Source: Suillus spraguei
Taxonomy: Eukaryota > Basidiomycota > Agaricomycetes > Boletales > Suillaceae
Direction of reading: 5' to 3'
Assembly (NCBI GenBank): GCA_016800925.1
Contig: JABCPU010000310.1
Span: 16,523 to 80,522 of the forward strand
Length of the DNA: 64,000 bases
Positions 45,010-56,479 of the stretch are shown in pieces. The position numbers and the translations under genes were made by a program. How positions within the stretch are numbered: position 1 is the stretch's first letter; every line of letters starts with the position of its first letter. A model generated the notes under the pieces. The model was not told the origin of the DNA. It made no database searches and saw nothing but the letters and a program-made list of their open reading frames with translations.

Positions 45010-46316
45010 ATGAACACTTCTTCCATGTCCACTTGTGACATAAAAATCTGGCGCACTTGGGCCCTGGCCATCACTCATGAAGCAGGGGCATATACCGAGC
45101 AAAAATTCAATGCAGAGAAGACTGGAGGAGAACCGGTTATACCTTCTCCGAACCTGGACACTGATCTGGTGATGGCGTGCGATCGCTTGGCTGATGTACT
45201 CATAAAGGCATATAAAAATCCCAGTGGGTCTTCCTGCAGATGTTGAAAATGTGTTTGATCATTCAAATTCCTTCATGATAGTTAAGATACAGATTGATAT
45301 TGCAAGATATAGCAAATTGATATCCCCAAAGAACACTGGGCATAATGAGGAGAAAGAGGAGAAGTTGCTTGAGAGGTGTCCTCCTGGCCATGAGGGCACA
45401 AAGGTGGTGGACAAACCTGCCACAATTATCGATGTTTCCGGTACCATCATCGCATGGTACCTTCCGGACGCCCTGACCGAGACCACCCAGGTGCGTAATG
45501 TGTAGATTGTTACTCAATGGATATTGAATATCAAATGGTACCTACAGAAGGAAATCAGGGCGGCCACCGATTTGCTGGGTCCAAGCCTCGAAAAAAGTGT
45601 AAAGGCTGATGGCAATTGGCGATATAATCAAGAATGGTTCAAACAGGGCTCGGAAAATGTTGGGTCAACTCCCGGATGCATCAATTTATCTCCGGCATGG
45701 TTTCAACAGGGCCACGAGGTAGGATGTGATGAGATGGTGATTTCTGGAGTCAAACTCACCAATCCCATAGAATCTGTCAGATCCGGAGGTATCCGCATCA
45801 TTGAAGGGACCCTCCTCCGAGAATATCCTGAAAGCTATTGCAAGGCCGGCAGCCATCGCATCGGCGGCACTCAGGGTCATGCATCCTCAGCAGTATTTTG
45901 CAGGGTTACGAGCCTTGTCACACCTCGGAGATAAGGCAGTGAGCAAGGAACTGCCACAGATGCCAGAGACCCTGCAGTACTGGGCATCCGTGTTTAACAG
46001 CCTCTCCATCATTTCCAATCGGGAAACCCCCAATCATCGAGACCATTTATCGATTCCTGAATGCTTCGATATTCTCACCACCGTGGGGAACTATTCTAAT
46101 GCTCGGATGAGTATGCCAAGCCTTCAGCTGGAATTCAGGTATGATTCCGGCTGTATGATTGCATTTTCGGGAAGAATTGTGAGACATGGTGTTGATGGAG
46201 GGGAAGGGGATCGGATTGCTTGGGCATGGTATATGAGGGATTCTGTGCACATTTATGCCGGGGTTCCCTCATGTGGATGGGCTATGGTCGAAGGCCACAT
46301 ACTAAGCACGGTGTGA
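45010..46316 (+). CDS. TET/JBP-family 2-oxoglutarate/Fe(II) dioxygenase
   Basis: This family oxidises the methyl group of 5-methylcytosine (TET) or thymine (JBP) in DNA. The start at 45010 reads MNTSSMSTCDIKIWRTWALA. A one-base slip near 45225 leads to GLPADVENVFDHSNSF, IQIDIARYSKLIS and VSGTIIAWYLPDALTETTQ. Introns at 45490-45549 (GTGCGT...CTACAG) and 45719-45771 (GTAGGA...CCATAG) join in phase. The core follows: PGCINLSPAWFQQGH, VMHPQQYFAGL, iron ligands HRD in TPNHRDHLS (46035-46043) and His in VRHGVDGG (46185-46187), and the 2-oxoglutarate Arg in GDRIAWAWYMRD (46212-46214). All are present. It is the first gene inside the KDZ left end. If the frameshift is a sequence error, the enzyme may be functional. 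Confidence 0.9.
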
Positions 46317-46389
46317 AAGATCAAAGAAGTTGACAGAGTTGTGACCCATGTTAGTAGCAACACACGAATACCATGTACCAATTAGAGCA

Positions 46390-48130
46390 TCAACAGTTCT
46401 GGAACTCAAGTCGGAAGTCGAGTTCCATGAATTGAGTCCCTAACTCTGTGTATCTCGGGACTCGGGACTCGATCCTCGAAATTAGGGACTCAATGATCGA
46501 TAGTCCGAATTCAGGCTTCACGCTCGGGACTCAGGAAAGTGTGAGGCAACAGACTTTGATCCACACATTGTGACTGCCGAACACCGAACACCGGCAGCCG
46601 GCACTCGGGACTCAGGACTGACACCAATGTGAAAAATATGAATTCACATATAGTGAGTGCCAAATCCCAAACTCAGGCAGCCGGAGCTCAGGACTCGGGA
46701 CTCAGAACAATGTGAAAGATGTGAATTCACATATCATAAATGACGAACTCCAAATCCCGGCAGCCGGGACTCGGGACTCGGGACTCAGAATAATGTGCAA
46801 GTCATTGATCCACACATGTTGAGGGCCGAACTCCGAGCCCGGCAGCCAGCGGTCGGAACTTGGGACTCAGAAGAACGAGAAAGATATTGATTCCTACATG
46901 TAAAGTGCCGAACGCCGAATGCCGAACCCTGTGAAAGATACTGATTCCCACATATCAAGTGGCGAACCCGGAACCCTGGCAGCCGGAACTCGGGACTCGG
47001 GACACACAACATTGTGAATGATATTGATGCACACATGTTAAGTGCCGAACGCCGACTGCCGAGCCCCGGCACCCGGAACTCGGCACTCGCACTCACAACA
47101 ATCCACACATGTTGAGTGCCGAACCCCGAACTCCGGCAGCCGGAACTCGGGACTCACAACATTGTGAAAGATAGTGATTCCCATATGTAAAGTGCCTAAC
47201 CCCGAACCCCGGCAGCCGGAACTCGGGACTCGGGACACACAACATTGTGAATGATATTGATGCACACATGTTAAGTCCCGAACGCCGACTGCCGAGGTCC
47301 GGCACCCGGAACTCGGCACTCGGCACTCAGAATAATCCACACATGTTGAGTGCCGAACCCCGAACTCCGGCAGCCGGAACTCGGGACTCACAACATTGTG
47401 AATGATATTGATGCACACATGTTAAGTCCGAACGCCGACTGCCGAGCCCGGCACCCGGAACTCGGCACTCGCACTCAGAATAATCCACACATGTTGAGTG
47501 CCGAACCCCGAACTCCGGCAGCCGGAACTCGGGACTCACAACATTGTGAAAGATAGTGATTCCCATATGTAAAGTGCCTAACCCCGAACCCCGGCAGCCG
47601 GAACTCGGGACTCGGGACACACAACATTGTGAATGATATTGATGCACACATGTTAAGTCCCGAACGCCGACTGCCGAGCCCCGGGACCCGGAACTCGGCA
47701 CTCGGCACTCAGAATAATCCACACATGTTGGGTGCCGAACCCCGAACTCCGGCAGCCGGGACTCGGGACTCGGGACTCACAACATTGTGAATGATATGGA
47801 TGCACACATGTGAAGTGCCGAACGCCGACTGCCGAGGCCCGGGACCCGGAACTCGGGACTCGGGACTCAGAATAATGTGAAAGTTATTGATCCACATATG
47901 TTGACTGCCGAACCCCGCACTGTCGCACAGATATCTATTTCGTCTCGACCCTTGATTGCTGAACCCCAAACCATGAAAACCGGTAGTCCACAATTGTGGG
48001 GTTCGGGGTTCGGTACCTAAGATTCGTGACTCGCCACTCAGAAATATGTGAGGCAATCTTGCCATTTGGAAGTCGAGTCCCATGAATTAAGTCCCAAACT
48101 CTAAGTACCATTGCACTCAGGCATTCGCCA
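46390..48130 (+). repeat. CpG-dense minisatellite, left block
   Basis: About 1.7 kb of tandem, imperfect units of 75-120 bases. Each has a core such as GCCGAACCCCGAACTCCGGC, then AACTCGGGACTC, then a linker ending in GTGAATGATATTGATGCACAC. Short open frames over it arise from periodicity and are not genes. A similar block lies at 58790-60480 near the other end of the element. Confidence 0.88.
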
Positions 48131-48268
48131 CTCAGCATTTGGGATTTAGGACTCTACACCCGGATCTTGACATCCAGTCCTCAAAATCCGGAACAAAATA
48201 TTCGGGAGTCAAGACAATCATTTGGACGGAATAAAATATTTTACATCATGTATGAAATGAAGACCATT

Positions 48269-49071
48269 CTAATCTAAACACAGTGAAGAGGACTCCACTC
48301 CCCTGCCTCTCTTCAATCTCTGTAGCATGTCAGTGTACATCTTCACCTCTGCCATCTTCTCATGGATACCCTCATCTTGCTCCTCCATCAATGCTACCAG
48401 GCGTGCTCGAATCATCTTAAGTCCCATCACTGATGGGCCTGATGAGTCATTTACCTCCTCAGGAAGAACCAAGCCATCATCCTCAACTCCATTTACCATC
48501 CAATGCTGGTAGTGAACGACACAGGACCTCATGATCTGACCCCATTGCCATGGTTCATTCGGAATTTCGGTGTGTCCCATCCACCATGGAGTATCATAGC
48601 TGGGAATAATCCGGGATGGATGTCCCGGAGCTGCGACATCATCAAACTGACACAGGTGGGATGAAAAGATGTGGTCTGGAACAGTGTTCCAGGTGAGCAT
48701 GGGATACAATGTCAGGACATGAGCGACGGGGCTTGGAACAACAGAAACGATGTTCCTTGCAGCTGAGTACTGCAGGAGTGGCGTAACAAATGTCTGTTGG
48801 AAATCTCAGCATTGCCCAAAAAAGTCAGCCGGTCATCCGGTCATCAGTCACTTACATTGATTTCCCATTGCACCCCGGCTTTAAAGTACATGATCCGGGC
48901 AGAAGAGGGAGGGTTGTTAGCAGCCTCCATCTGATATTGAGAGATACATGCGCGGATGCGCGATGCAGCCATATTCAAAGTACAAGAAATATCTTGAAGG
49001 TTCAGCTTCATGGGTTGCCAGTGATGTCCAGTATTTGGAGTGCCAGATGTGGATGCAGGAGTTTCAGGCAT
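48269..49071 (-). CDS. KDZ-element cargo protein of unknown function
   Basis: Two exons, 49071-48856 and 48793-48269, join in phase through a GTAAGT...CAACAG intron. The protein of about 247 residues starts MPETPASTSGTPNTGHH. It contains MKLNLQDISCTLNMAAS, QYSAARNIVSVVPSPVAHV, a Trp-rich stretch (DTPWWMGHTEIPNEPWQWG) and a C-terminal helical segment (KMAEVKMYTDMLQRLKRG). I recognise no domain. It lies about 170 bases downstream of the transposase stop on the same strand. It is intact by reading frame, which is unusual in this neighbourhood. Confidence 0.65.
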
Positions 49072-49242
49072 GGCTAATGCAAGAGTGTGACGCTGGGAAT
49101 GACACTGACAGATAGTAAAGAGCTGATGATATGAGTCACTGATGGATGGATTAGAAATTCAAACTCCGACATGGGCTGACCCGGACAATTCCCGGGACTC
49201 AATGTTTGGGTGTCAAATATGCGTTTCATCAGCAAAACAAAT

Positions 49243-52200
49243 TCATTCATGTGCACCATCGATCAACGAGGGCTGCAGGTCTTGAAATGCTGCCTGTGCA
49301 TCCTGAGCTAGTAAGGAATACATTTGAGACTGCCTTCCGGCATAGCATGCATGACCCGGAAGTTGTTTCAACAATGATTCCTGCATCCGGGCACCCCATG
49401 TGGTTGCCTTCCACAAGAAAAAGTTGCACGTCCAATCCATCTCTGATTGCACCAATGATATTTCTTCCTTCCATCGATCCCGTAGTGCCTTTGCCCGAAG
49501 CCAATGAACTCGGTAAACTTGGGATGGGTCCTGTCAGCTCACCACGTAATATATCAAGCATGCCCGAACTCACATTCCTCATTCCACGAATTTTCTGGAC
49601 CCTCCATGTCGACTTCCACTGACCAGAACCAAGCGAGGGACTCATTTCGCTGACCTCGGGCGTTTGGATCGCCGATGGCAGTGCTGATTTTGAGCTGCTC
49701 GCGAAGCAGGGGTTTGTATTTCTGAAGCTGGTCTGGCCCCGGCTCAAGTTGTATCATTTGCTTCCTGGTTTTTGTATATATACTGGCATGTAGGGATACT
49801 GCCTGCTGCACTGATGTCACCTGGGACCACGCTCGAGTTTTTAGGGCTTGAGATTTGGCTTGCCTAACTGTTGTTCGGAACAGGATAGCCTTGTTGCACA
49901 AGTGAATGCGGAGATTGTGCAGGGCATCATTGGCCTGCCCTTCACGAAGGGACATCTCCAACGGAATCAGATCCTCTGCCATACAGCGTCTGCAATGTTC
50001 AACCCCGAGGTTTGATGGCAATGGAATTATGGTGAGCTCAGGGGAGTTTGTCCATGCATCAGATGTCTCGGTGAAATCCGCCGGGTCATCATCGATATCG
50101 TCAAGAATATCTATGTTCAAGTCGTCAGGATCGTCATCTGCATCAAATCCCTCTCCCAGATGCGTAAGAGCAGACCGAGTGAATTCATCTATCTGGCCTT
50201 GAATACGATCGCGTTGCCGGGCGATATCTAATCTCTGTGTCTCCGTCGATCGTCTTCCAATTCTGCGGACCTCGATGAGCAATGCAATTTGAGCCTCTTC
50301 AATTGCCAACCCAATGGATATCCATGTTGCCACAGATCTGCGAGAGGGTGCTGCATGACGGGCATTACCCGCTTCTAGTAGTCTAAGCTCGATCTCCTTT
50401 TTGCTTGGTGCTAAGTGAAAAATGAATGCGGAGCTCCACGGAGACAAAGAATGTTAACTTACCCTTCTTGATATTGATTTCATATAAATCCATCCCCGCA
50501 GGATCCCTGATTCTCTTGGACTGAGCGACCATCTCGCTGGCTAACCATTGTGTCTTTAAATTGCCGGGTGCAGCTTCATCAAGTCTGTCGAAAGCCTTGC
50601 CACTTTCGGCGATGCCATTCTTCGCCAGCTTGTATTTCCGGCAAAGAGTCCTTTTCATGCGGATCATCTTGCAGAAATTGGAATCGTTCATCTGATAATC
50701 AAGACATTCCTTTCGGTGCGGGGATGACATTCCCCGAGCGGCAGGGGAAATCAGGTTGAGACGCGCCCATAGGGTCTCCATGATCTCTCCATCAATCCGG
50801 CCAATGCTTCAATAAAATTCGAAGCATATCGGACATAGCAACTGTCCTGATGTCCATGCACATGCCACAAACCGATTCCAGGAATGATGGTCAGTTCCGG
50901 TACCATGTCAAGGTATCGGCTTCGATCCACCCGAACACGAAAGTGCTTGTTGTATTGACAATTAATGTCATAGAAGGTGACAGCCCTGGTAATGCCTTCC
51001 ATGTTGTGCTGGGCAGCCTCACAAAGGCATAGTCCATGTTCATTTGTCTGCAAATGATGCATGGTCAACTAGTGAATGTTGAATGGCATGTTTGGCTTGC
51101 CTTTCCCCTTTCTGAAAATCAACCATCGAGTGAGGGACAAAGCAACCCATGCCGGGCGCAGGCAACTCCCCGATTCCTGTGGACTCGAGCTTGTGCCGCG
51201 CCGCATTTGCTTGATTGACCGCCCGGTGATTGTTGCAGCTCGATTTTTCCACCGTGTCAGCAGCCTCCGCAAGATGCATGTTATACCTGTCCTTTCCGAC
51301 CATGAATCCAAGCCCATCTGAAAGCCAAACTTCATCGAGGGGATTAAATGGGATGCAGGTGTTCAGCTTTGAAATTTCCGTCCATCACAAATGACCGGGT
51401 GTATTTCCAGCTTGGAGTTCTTATCATCGCCGAGTTCACTTCGGTATTGAACATGACTCACTCATCAAGTGATTCATCCCCTGACAAAGATACATTAATC
51501 CCAGGCTGAGGAATGCCGGGCAAAATAATGCAAGATCTCCTGCGTTCGGGATGTCAGAACGATGGCCATAGCCATGCCATTTCATGGTCTTCAACTGCCT
51601 CCACTGTCGAGCGACTCTCATGAGCTCTCTGTATCGATCCTTTCCACGGCCTGTGTCAACATCATGTCCTTTAGATGAAGCACAAATAGCATTACCGGAA
51701 CAAGGTGTGGAAACATGCTCGAGTCATTCGCCGGAGCTTACTGTAATAGTTCATTGCGGAGGTGCCGCATTCAAGGTTGTCCAATAGAAAATCATCCAGC
51801 ACTCCGAAGGTAAAACACGGTCTTCGGCCTGTTAAACGATGCAGGGAAAAATCCATGCCAAACATTTGAATGTCCGGACTCATGGCATTTGGACAATCGC
51901 AGCAGCGAACCTCGAGCGGTGAACTCCGGACTTGTCAACGATGACCATGGTGTTTTCCTTCGGCTGGAACTCAGGTCCCGACACAGACGGAAGATCTTCG
52001 GGCTCAAGCTGGTCTTCGGTTCATCTCCTTCAAACAAATCCCACCTATCTGTGAGCACCGGACATTGCTTGCCATCATGCCCGAGGTGTATGGTGAGTCC
52101 CACATGAGCGAGACAACTCCGCTCGAAGAATTGACCATTCCATTGACTGATCCAGTGGAAAGGATTGCAACGATGTTGACTCCTGCAACAGCCCGTGCAA

Positions 52201-52669
52201 TAGAGAGGCTCGCCAAGACAATCTTGACATTTGTAGACCCCATCCTGGTGGCAGATGATGCATCTCCTGTCTTCTGGTGGAGCTTCTCGATCCAGGAGGT
52301 GATGCAGATATGATTCCTGCCTTGGCAGCCATTGCCTGAGGTAGTCATTTTGACTCTGCATTTTTATATTGAGCTATAGTTTGAATGACACTCCAACATT
52401 TAACATGAACTTGCCATGGTTTTTGGGAGTTGCAATGGCTCAAATGAGCCTTGGTCTTGCTCGTAAGTATTGTCAGGAAAGTCATCCCAAGGAGGTGGTG
52501 CCTGAACAGGCTGAAGTGTTGGTGATTCTGGGGGAGAGTGAGGCATGGACCTGTAGGCTCGTCGTCTTGTGCTTGCAAGTGGGACCTTGACCCAAATCTT
52601 TCTACCCTTGCTGCCCCTTGCTTCTACCCTGTGGGATTTTTGCAATGGGGTGCATCTACCTATCTTCAT
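49243..52669 (-). pseudogene. KDZ transposase with CxC2 cysteine cluster, frameshifted
   Basis: The start at 52669 (MKIGRCTPLQKSHRVEARG) is followed by KIWVKVPLASTRRRAYRSM. The CxC2 zinc cluster (52270-52090) reads CIICHQDGVYKCQDC, LYCTGCCRSQHRCNPFHW and FFERSCLAHVGLTIHLGH. The Kyakuja-Dileera-Zisupton DDE core follows. Readable acidic residues are D in VMDGNFKAEHL (near 51380), D in VTFYDINCQYNKHF (near 50970), and E in RIDGEIMETLWARLN (near 50775). A long helical C-terminus with an acidic stretch (DDDPDDLNIDILDDIDDDP) ends at 49243. Slips near 51960, 51830, 51700, 51370, 51150 and 50790 break the frame. A near-identical partial copy at 61690-62781 slips at other places. The enzyme would excise and insert the element. 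Confidence 0.85.
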
Positions 52670-52904
52670 CTTATTTTATAATGCTAATGTTGCAAGCAAA
52701 GCATCTGCTCAGGTGGAATGAATTTTTATTACATTGTGGTGTCATACATCCTGCCGACTCATTACAAATTTATGTCCATTTATGGCTTCGGGACCAATAT
52801 AGCTCAATTAAGCTACTGTTAGGCTTTGTCAAAGATCAACTTCTGTCAATTCGTTCATTCTTCCACCTTGCTTATCCTCAGCCCATTCTGCAATTTGATT
52901 CACC
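52670..52904. promoter_or_regulatory. Divergent promoter between KDZ transposase and cargo gene
   Basis: 235 bases separate the two start codons. The same interval is conserved in the second copy (62782-63014, 233 bases), including GCAAAGCATCTG and CAATATAGCTCAATTAAGC. Shared control is likely from position and conservation; no factor site can be named. Confidence 0.6.
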
Positions 52905-54753
52905 ATGGCAAGGACGGGTCATTCCACTCACTTGACTTCCGGCAGAAATAGGGCACGTCAACCACAGACACAGAAGCTCACGGAAAACGAAATTTCGGAG
53001 TGAAGAACTACCTTCCTGAGTGGACCGCGGCCAAAAGGGGTGAGAAGCGAGGGGTTTTCACTGCAATTTGCCAGGGCAGCCAGGTTGTTTGCTCCTAAAG
53101 TCGACCAAGGACAATGGAAAAAGAGGAAGCAGGTGATGCGTCTTCGTTGTGTTGAAAAACTACAATTTTAACATCTTATTCTTCCATCAACTCTCAGATG
53201 TATAACACTTGGTTGTTCAACAACAAGAAAAGGAAGGAAAGGAAGACATGATAAAGTATGGGAGGAAATGGACCCTAGGATGGTGGTCTACCAGCAGAAG
53301 CGCGAAGAGGTGCTAAAGAGGATTGAGGACGAGTCCGGGGCAAAGCCGGAGATCCCAGTATGTTCAAACATTATCAGGGGGCTGTGAAGAGAGTCATGGC
53401 TGAATTGGACGACGACGAGTTGGAGAAGGCAAAAGAAACAGCGGAAGAATGGTCAAACAGCTTTCCTCCTCCGGAGATACAAGCAGAAGTTGCTCGTAAG
53501 AAGGGACCGGCATATATGGAGCACTTTTCGAAAGAGATGTGAGGCAATGCGGGATGAGAGTTTTTGTGTTGTCAGCTTGGAAGAATGAACAGGGAGAGGT
53601 TCTGTTCGGGATGTAAGTCAATTGTGTCCGTCATCGCCGATCTTGGATCTCAATATATGTGTGCAGGCATGATGATAATGAGGCATTAGGAGATGGGGAC
53701 AGCTTCATGAAGACTAAGGACTGGGAGACATTGAGCCAGTATGGCAGGAGTACGCCCAGGAACAGTTCGGTGAGTGTTTGAACTTTGGATGCAAGAATGA
53801 ATTCGTTGATCATCACAATGATAGGTGCCGGGGCACAGGACGGAGGACGACAGGTCAAGGGAGGTCGCAAAAGAGTCAGAAAACCAGCTTTGGAACTCGA
53901 CACAGATGGAAATGGGATGCCGTTGCTTCCAGACATCACGGAAACAAAACTTGAGAGAAGAAAAGCCATAGTCAGGGCGTTTCTTACATCGCACTACAGT
54001 GAGTCTTTTGTGGCAACATCTGAGATGTTGCTGAATGGTGGACACAGGAATTATGTTCGGGAATGACAAGGCTGTCGTGCCATGGAGTGCCCTCGTACAA
54101 AGTCAGGATGACTTTGTGGCAAGGAAGTATCTTCCGGCGGATATTGACCTGAAGGAGCCTTCGAAGTTGCAAAGCTGGGACACAACGGCCTTGCTCAATT
54201 TCTGGTATGCTCAGCAGGAAACAGGAAAAGATTCAACATTTCTGTTCAAAGCATGGAAGAACAAGGATGGGACATGTACCATCTGTGGATCCGGCAAGTC
54301 GCCATCGCTCTGACTCGTCAAGTGAGAATGCAGAAGAGTGGAACTCTCCGAAGGCCCCGGGATCCATCAACCGAAGCCGAGAGTGATACCGACAGTGAAA
54401 CTCATGACAAGGAGGATGACATTGATGATGACTCGGCTGATGGTCGATCCCCACTGAAGAAACCCAGACAAATAGCACACCCATCTTCAACCCAAGGAGA
54501 CAGAAGTTCCATGTTCAATGCCGGAGCCTCGCCCAGCCAGGCCGGCCAAGGCAGGTGCACTTTGACATCACGGATGGGCGACCTCCTGGCCGGGATCACT
54601 GAGGAAGTGGAAGAGAGGAACGCATCGCCGGAACCAAGGAGTATACAGGGCAAGAAAGCTGTCATTGAACCATCCGCAAGGACCACCCGGAGTAAGTCTC
54701 AAAAGCCGGTAGAGAGTACACTTCGAGTAACCAGGGCAAGGGGAAGGAAATAA
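52905..54753 (+). pseudogene. KDZ-element cargo protein, charged, unknown function
   Basis: The gene starts MARTGHSTHLTSGRNRARQP at 52905, divergent from the transposase. After slips near 53000 and 53072 and an intron (53134-53199), it reads QQKREEVLKRIEDESG, AVKRVMAELDDDELEKAKE, EIQAEVARKKGPAYMEHF and VFVLSAWKNEQGEVLFGM. Then come GRKRVRKPALELDTDGNGMP, DKAVVPWSALVQSQDDF and KYLPADIDLKEPSKLQ. The tail is low in complexity, basic and Ser-rich (TRSKSQKPVESTLRVTRARG), ending at 54753. Homologous genes beside KDZ transposases in Agaricomycetes are familiar to me, but their role is unknown. The second copy (63015 on) is intact where this one slips, and the reverse. Confidence 0.7.
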
Positions 54754-54839
54754 TGTACATATACCAAACTGCCCCCATGTTTACCACATTTTCATCATTT
54801 GTCACACTTCTTAAAACACAGTGTCCCACTTCCAAAATG

Positions 54840-55250
54840 TTGAATCCTAAGCACCGAGTTCCGGACGTATCCTGATCACCGAGTTCCGGACGACTCCCGA
54901 TCACCGAGGTCCGGCACCCAAGTATCAAATCATTGGTAGTTGGTAATAGAGATTAGGGTTTGTGCATCATCTAAAATACATTGGAACTGTCATTGATATA
55001 CATGAAAAATTCAGTGGTTCACATGATTAAGTATGTGAAATGAAAATCCAAATATCACGAAACCCGATCACCGAGTTCCGGATGAATCCCAATCACCGAG
55101 CTCCGGACCCCGGGAATCAATAATTGGCTGTTGGAATGGGACAATTGGGTGTGTGCATCATCTAAAATCAATTGGAAATGTCATTGTTATACATTAAAAA
55201 TTCAGTGGTGTACATGATGTAAGTATGTGAATGAATATCCAAATATTTAC
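54840..55250 (+). repeat. Tandem duplication of about 190 bases
   Basis: Two diverged units share GATCACCGAGTTCCGGA, TGTGCATCATCTAAAAT and AAATTCAGTGGT. They separate the cargo gene ending at 54753 from the minus-strand gene at 55313. No gene seen in between. Confidence 0.7.
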
Positions 55251-55312
55251 ATATGGGGTTGATCATCACACTTTTCAAATGAGGGTATCTAATACAAGCA
55301 GCAATTCAGAGC

Positions 55313-56262
55313 TCATCTGTTTGGCCCTTTGCAACCTCCGGAGGTCCATATCAGCTCTTCTGAGTTTGTCGGATGTGTAGCCCAAGCCACTCGGAATGGT
55401 CGGTCAGCCTCGAGGAGTTGATGTACGGTAGGCTCCGGAAGATGGCCATGACGCTGTTGGTAATGGTCCAGGCGATCCAGAATTGAATTCAACTTCAAGA
55501 AAATTAGCAGAATGATACATGATGAACAATTAAATACTCCACATTCTGTTTGATCATATGACCCTAGGGGCATGAACTCCCCTAAGCATGGCAGCAGGTC
55601 TTCATTGCTGAGTTTCCGGTATGGGGGACTGACATTTAGGAGGTGTTGCATGTGCTTGGGACATCACATCAACAATAAAATGAGATTGTATGAGTGAACT
55701 CACCTGGAATTGCTATTCCTGGGATAGCCGGAGCATCAGTCTCAACATCAGCACATTCCGGTGCTTCATCACAATCAATAAGATCATCATCAGGCCCTAG
55801 GTACAAGTCCGGATCGTTGAACAAAGGCAGTTCCTCAGCTGAGCCGGGCATAAATGATCTGGATGGATTGAATGAACATCCACAGTTGGACTATCTAAAG
55901 GTGAAGTGAGAAACCTACCAGAAACTGCATCCAAGACATCCGGAACACCTGATGACCCAGAATCATAGTCGATCTCATCATCCGGCCCAAGGTATACATC
56001 TTCACTTGGATCTAATAAATGTCCAGTCAATTGTAAGATAAACTCAAAGCAACACATACCTGATGAAATCCGGGACTCAGTCTCAATCATCCGGCCCAAG
56101 GTATACATCATCCAGTGCATCTGGTCCATCTCCGGTCAATTGAGAGCTTACTGAAAGACAACATACCTAGTGAAATCCGGACTCGGTTGAATCATCCACA
56201 TCCATTGAGTTGTATTCAGTGACCGGAGGTTCATAAAATCTGACTGCTGGTTGAGATCTCAT
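55313..56262 (-). CDS. KDZ-element cargo protein with acidic YLGPDD repeats
   Basis: The start at 56262 reads MRSQPAVRFYEPPVTEYNSM. Several short exons follow. At least two carry the same acidic motif, SEDVYLGPDDEIDYDSG and DPDLYLGPDDDLIDCDEAPE, as if an exon had been duplicated. A third copy (YTLGRMIETESR in another frame, near 56110-56080) is decayed. The later exon reads GEFMPLGSYDQTECGVF, LDRLDHYQQRHGHLPEP, VHQLLEADRPFRVAWATH and ends SGGCKGPNR at 55313. Introns such as the one starting at 55893 and the one ending before GEFMPLG fit phase 1. I recognise no domain. It is divergent from the Cys-cluster gene at 56480. Confidence 0.6.
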
Positions 56263-56479
56263 GATGTCTGATCAACTGATCAAACTGATTGATAACTGAT
56301 AACTTCGAAGTTCAACACATGGCTGGCAACGGCCGAAAGTTGAACCACGACCAAACAAAGACAAACAATCAACGCTTATCAAGATTGTCTTCAATTGTCT
56401 GGTTTCTTTTGAAACTTCATCCAAGTGATCACAGATTTCAAACTTATCTCAAGCTTTCACATCTTTCAATCAATCCAAA
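56263..56479. promoter_or_regulatory. Divergent promoter between two cargo genes
   Basis: 217 bases between opposite start codons. It contains several TGATCA-like words (for example ATCAACTGATCAAACTGATTG near 56272), which form overlapping palindromes and could be operator-like. The role is inferred from position. Confidence 0.45.

Noticed and set aside
46785..47722. Several minus-strand open frames of 77-131 codons
   Set aside because: They repeat the same peptide (ECRVPSSGCR-like) in step with the minisatellite; stop-free frames arise from periodicity. The same applies to frames at 58990-60440.
46390..48130. Regularly spaced repeats resembling a CRISPR array
   Set aside because: Units vary in length and sequence, the spacers are also repeated, and the genome is eukaryotic; this is a minisatellite.
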